Translations under genes and position numbers: made by a program
Assembly: GCA_958295925.1 (NCBI GenBank)
Contig: CATQHL010000001.1
Location: 2,404,780-2,468,779 of the forward strand
Length of the DNA: 64,000 nt
Source of the DNA: an uncultured Acidimicrobiales bacterium
GTDB lineage: Bacteria > Actinomycetota > Acidimicrobiia > Acidimicrobiales > CATQHL01
Direction of reading: 5' to 3'
Part shown: positions 63,278-64,000 of the stretch, in pieces
Position numbering within the stretch: the stretch's first letter is position 1
Layout: every line of letters begins with the position of its first letter
The notes under the pieces: generated by a model
The model's input: only the letters and a program-made list of their open reading frames with translations
Database searches by the model: none
What the model was told of the DNA's origin: nothing

Positions 63278-64000
63278 ATGGCCTGGAAGAGTTGGAGTAG
63301 CAAAGTGTCAGACGACCACAGAACATCGTCAGAAGACTCAACCGAGTTCGCAGCGGCCGATCATCTGGGCGCCTCCCGTCAACGACTGTCCTGGAGGGAC
63401 TTGCTCGCCCGCTACGGCCTGCTCCTGGTTTTTGCAGGCGTCATCCTCCTGTTCAAGCTCCTGCGATGGGAAATCTTTCTCACCAAGAACTACATCACGA
63501 GCGTCCTGTTCCTGTCCTCGTCGTTCGTGCCCCTGATTTTGCTGGGGATAGCGCTGACGTTCGTCCTGGCGATGGGGGACTTCGACCTTTCCTTCGGGAG
63601 CATGATGGGCCTGGCTGGCGGAACGGCAGTGGCCTTGATGGTCAACTACTCGCAGCCCGTATGGGTCGCCATCCTGGCCACTTTCGGTGTGGCGGTGGGC
63701 GTGGGGCTTGTGAACGGGATACTCATCTCCTACGTAGGCGCCTCTTCCTTTGTGATAACCCTTGCCGGGCTGGTGGGCCTGAAGGGAATAGAGCAGCTCT
63801 GGACGAACAACCGCCCCATCACCATTCCTGTTACCAATCAGGACGGGACGGGCGAGTTCATCTACGGCGACTCTGCGTTCTATGTAGGGCTCGGGCGCAA
63901 TGTCGAACTCTGGAACCTGGGCAGGCCGGTGATCATCGCCTTTTTCATCGCCATCGCAGCCTGGGTGTTGATGGACAAAACCGAGGTCGGCCGCTACATG
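63278..64000 (+). CDS. Ribose/xylose-type ABC transporter permease (5' part)
   Basis: The partial product of 241 codons is a membrane permease of the RbsC/BPD_transp_2 family. It has a hydrophilic N-terminus of about 40 residues, then spans with FVPLILLGIALTFVLAMGDFDLSFGSMMGLAGG, the family's signature, and FVITLAGLVGLKG. A GGGAGG site lies before ATG 63278; GTG 63305 is an alternative start. The frame runs off the window. It should form a transporter with the lipoprotein encoded upstream and an ATPase beyond the edge. Confidence 0.9.
   Translation, partial: MAWKSWSSKVSDDHRTSSEDSTEFAAADHLGASRQRLSWRDLLARYGLLLVFAGVILLFKLLRWEIFLTKNYITSVLFLSSSFVPLILLGIALTFVLAMGDFDLSFGSMMGLAGGTAVALMVNYSQPVWVAILATFGVAVGVGLVNGILISYVGASSFVITLAGLVGLKGIEQLWTNNRPITIPVTNQDGTGEFIYGDSAFYVGLGRNVELWNLGRPVIIAFFIAIAAWVLMDKTEVGRYM

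Overview
The window looks like a chromosomal piece of a high-GC, rod-forming actinobacterium, most likely from the Acidimicrobiia or a relative. That placement is inferred from gene order and protein style: a mreBCD-mrdA-rodA cluster; the run from radical SAM protein and RNase E/G through rplU, rpmA and obgE to proB; rimO-pgsA-cinA; a FolP2-like protein; a DNA polymerase I with a decayed proofreading site; and frequent GTG/TTG starts with ATGA/GTGA overlaps. No rRNA, tRNA or CRISPR array was seen. The first gene (mreB) and the last (a sugar-type ABC permease) are cut by the window edges.

Layout. 1-5.1 kb: cell elongation machinery. 5.2-13.9 kb: radical SAM protein and partner, RNase E/G, L21, L27, Obg, glutamate 5-kinase and a Na+/Ca2+ exchanger. 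14.0-16.0 kb: flotillin and an NfeD-like partner on the minus strand. 16.2-25.0 kb: RimO, PgsA, CinA, MurJ (minus strand), ProA, and a MoxR ATPase with its VWA partner. 25.3-38.7 kb: PolA, ComEA/ComEC DNA uptake, FolP2-like protein, HolA, S20, LepA, HrcA, DnaJ, and a membrane-anchored pseudokinase. These regions are ordinary housekeeping apart from details noted below.

38.9-46.6 kb is an accessory island. An intact 1018-residue protein with an N6-adenine methyltransferase core (minus strand) and a decayed older copy of it in the same orientation flank an AT-rich OLD-like ATPase/TOPRIM gene on the plus strand. The ATPase gene is broken by one frameshift. The make-up resembles a phage-defence or restriction island carried between long direct repeats.

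46.8-64 kb is metabolic: citrate synthase, an acyl-CoA carboxyltransferase, an M20 amidohydrolase, two cytochrome P450s, a class II aldolase, two SDR enzymes, a tightly overlapping DUF35-thiolase-P450-SDR operon, an NTF2-like protein, an acyl-CoA synthetase and a luciferase-like monooxygenase. Together they suggest oxidation and acyl-CoA breakdown of a hydrophobic, perhaps steroid- or terpenoid-like, substrate. It ends with a ribose-type ABC transporter whose binding lipoprotein carries an unusual alanine-rich coiled-coil and polyproline stalk.

A recurring oddity across the window is short tandem or near-tandem duplication (16-45 bp units) at gene starts, gene ends and protein linkers; eleven cases are listed. 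Two of them duplicate a start or stop-start junction and create small decoy reading frames.
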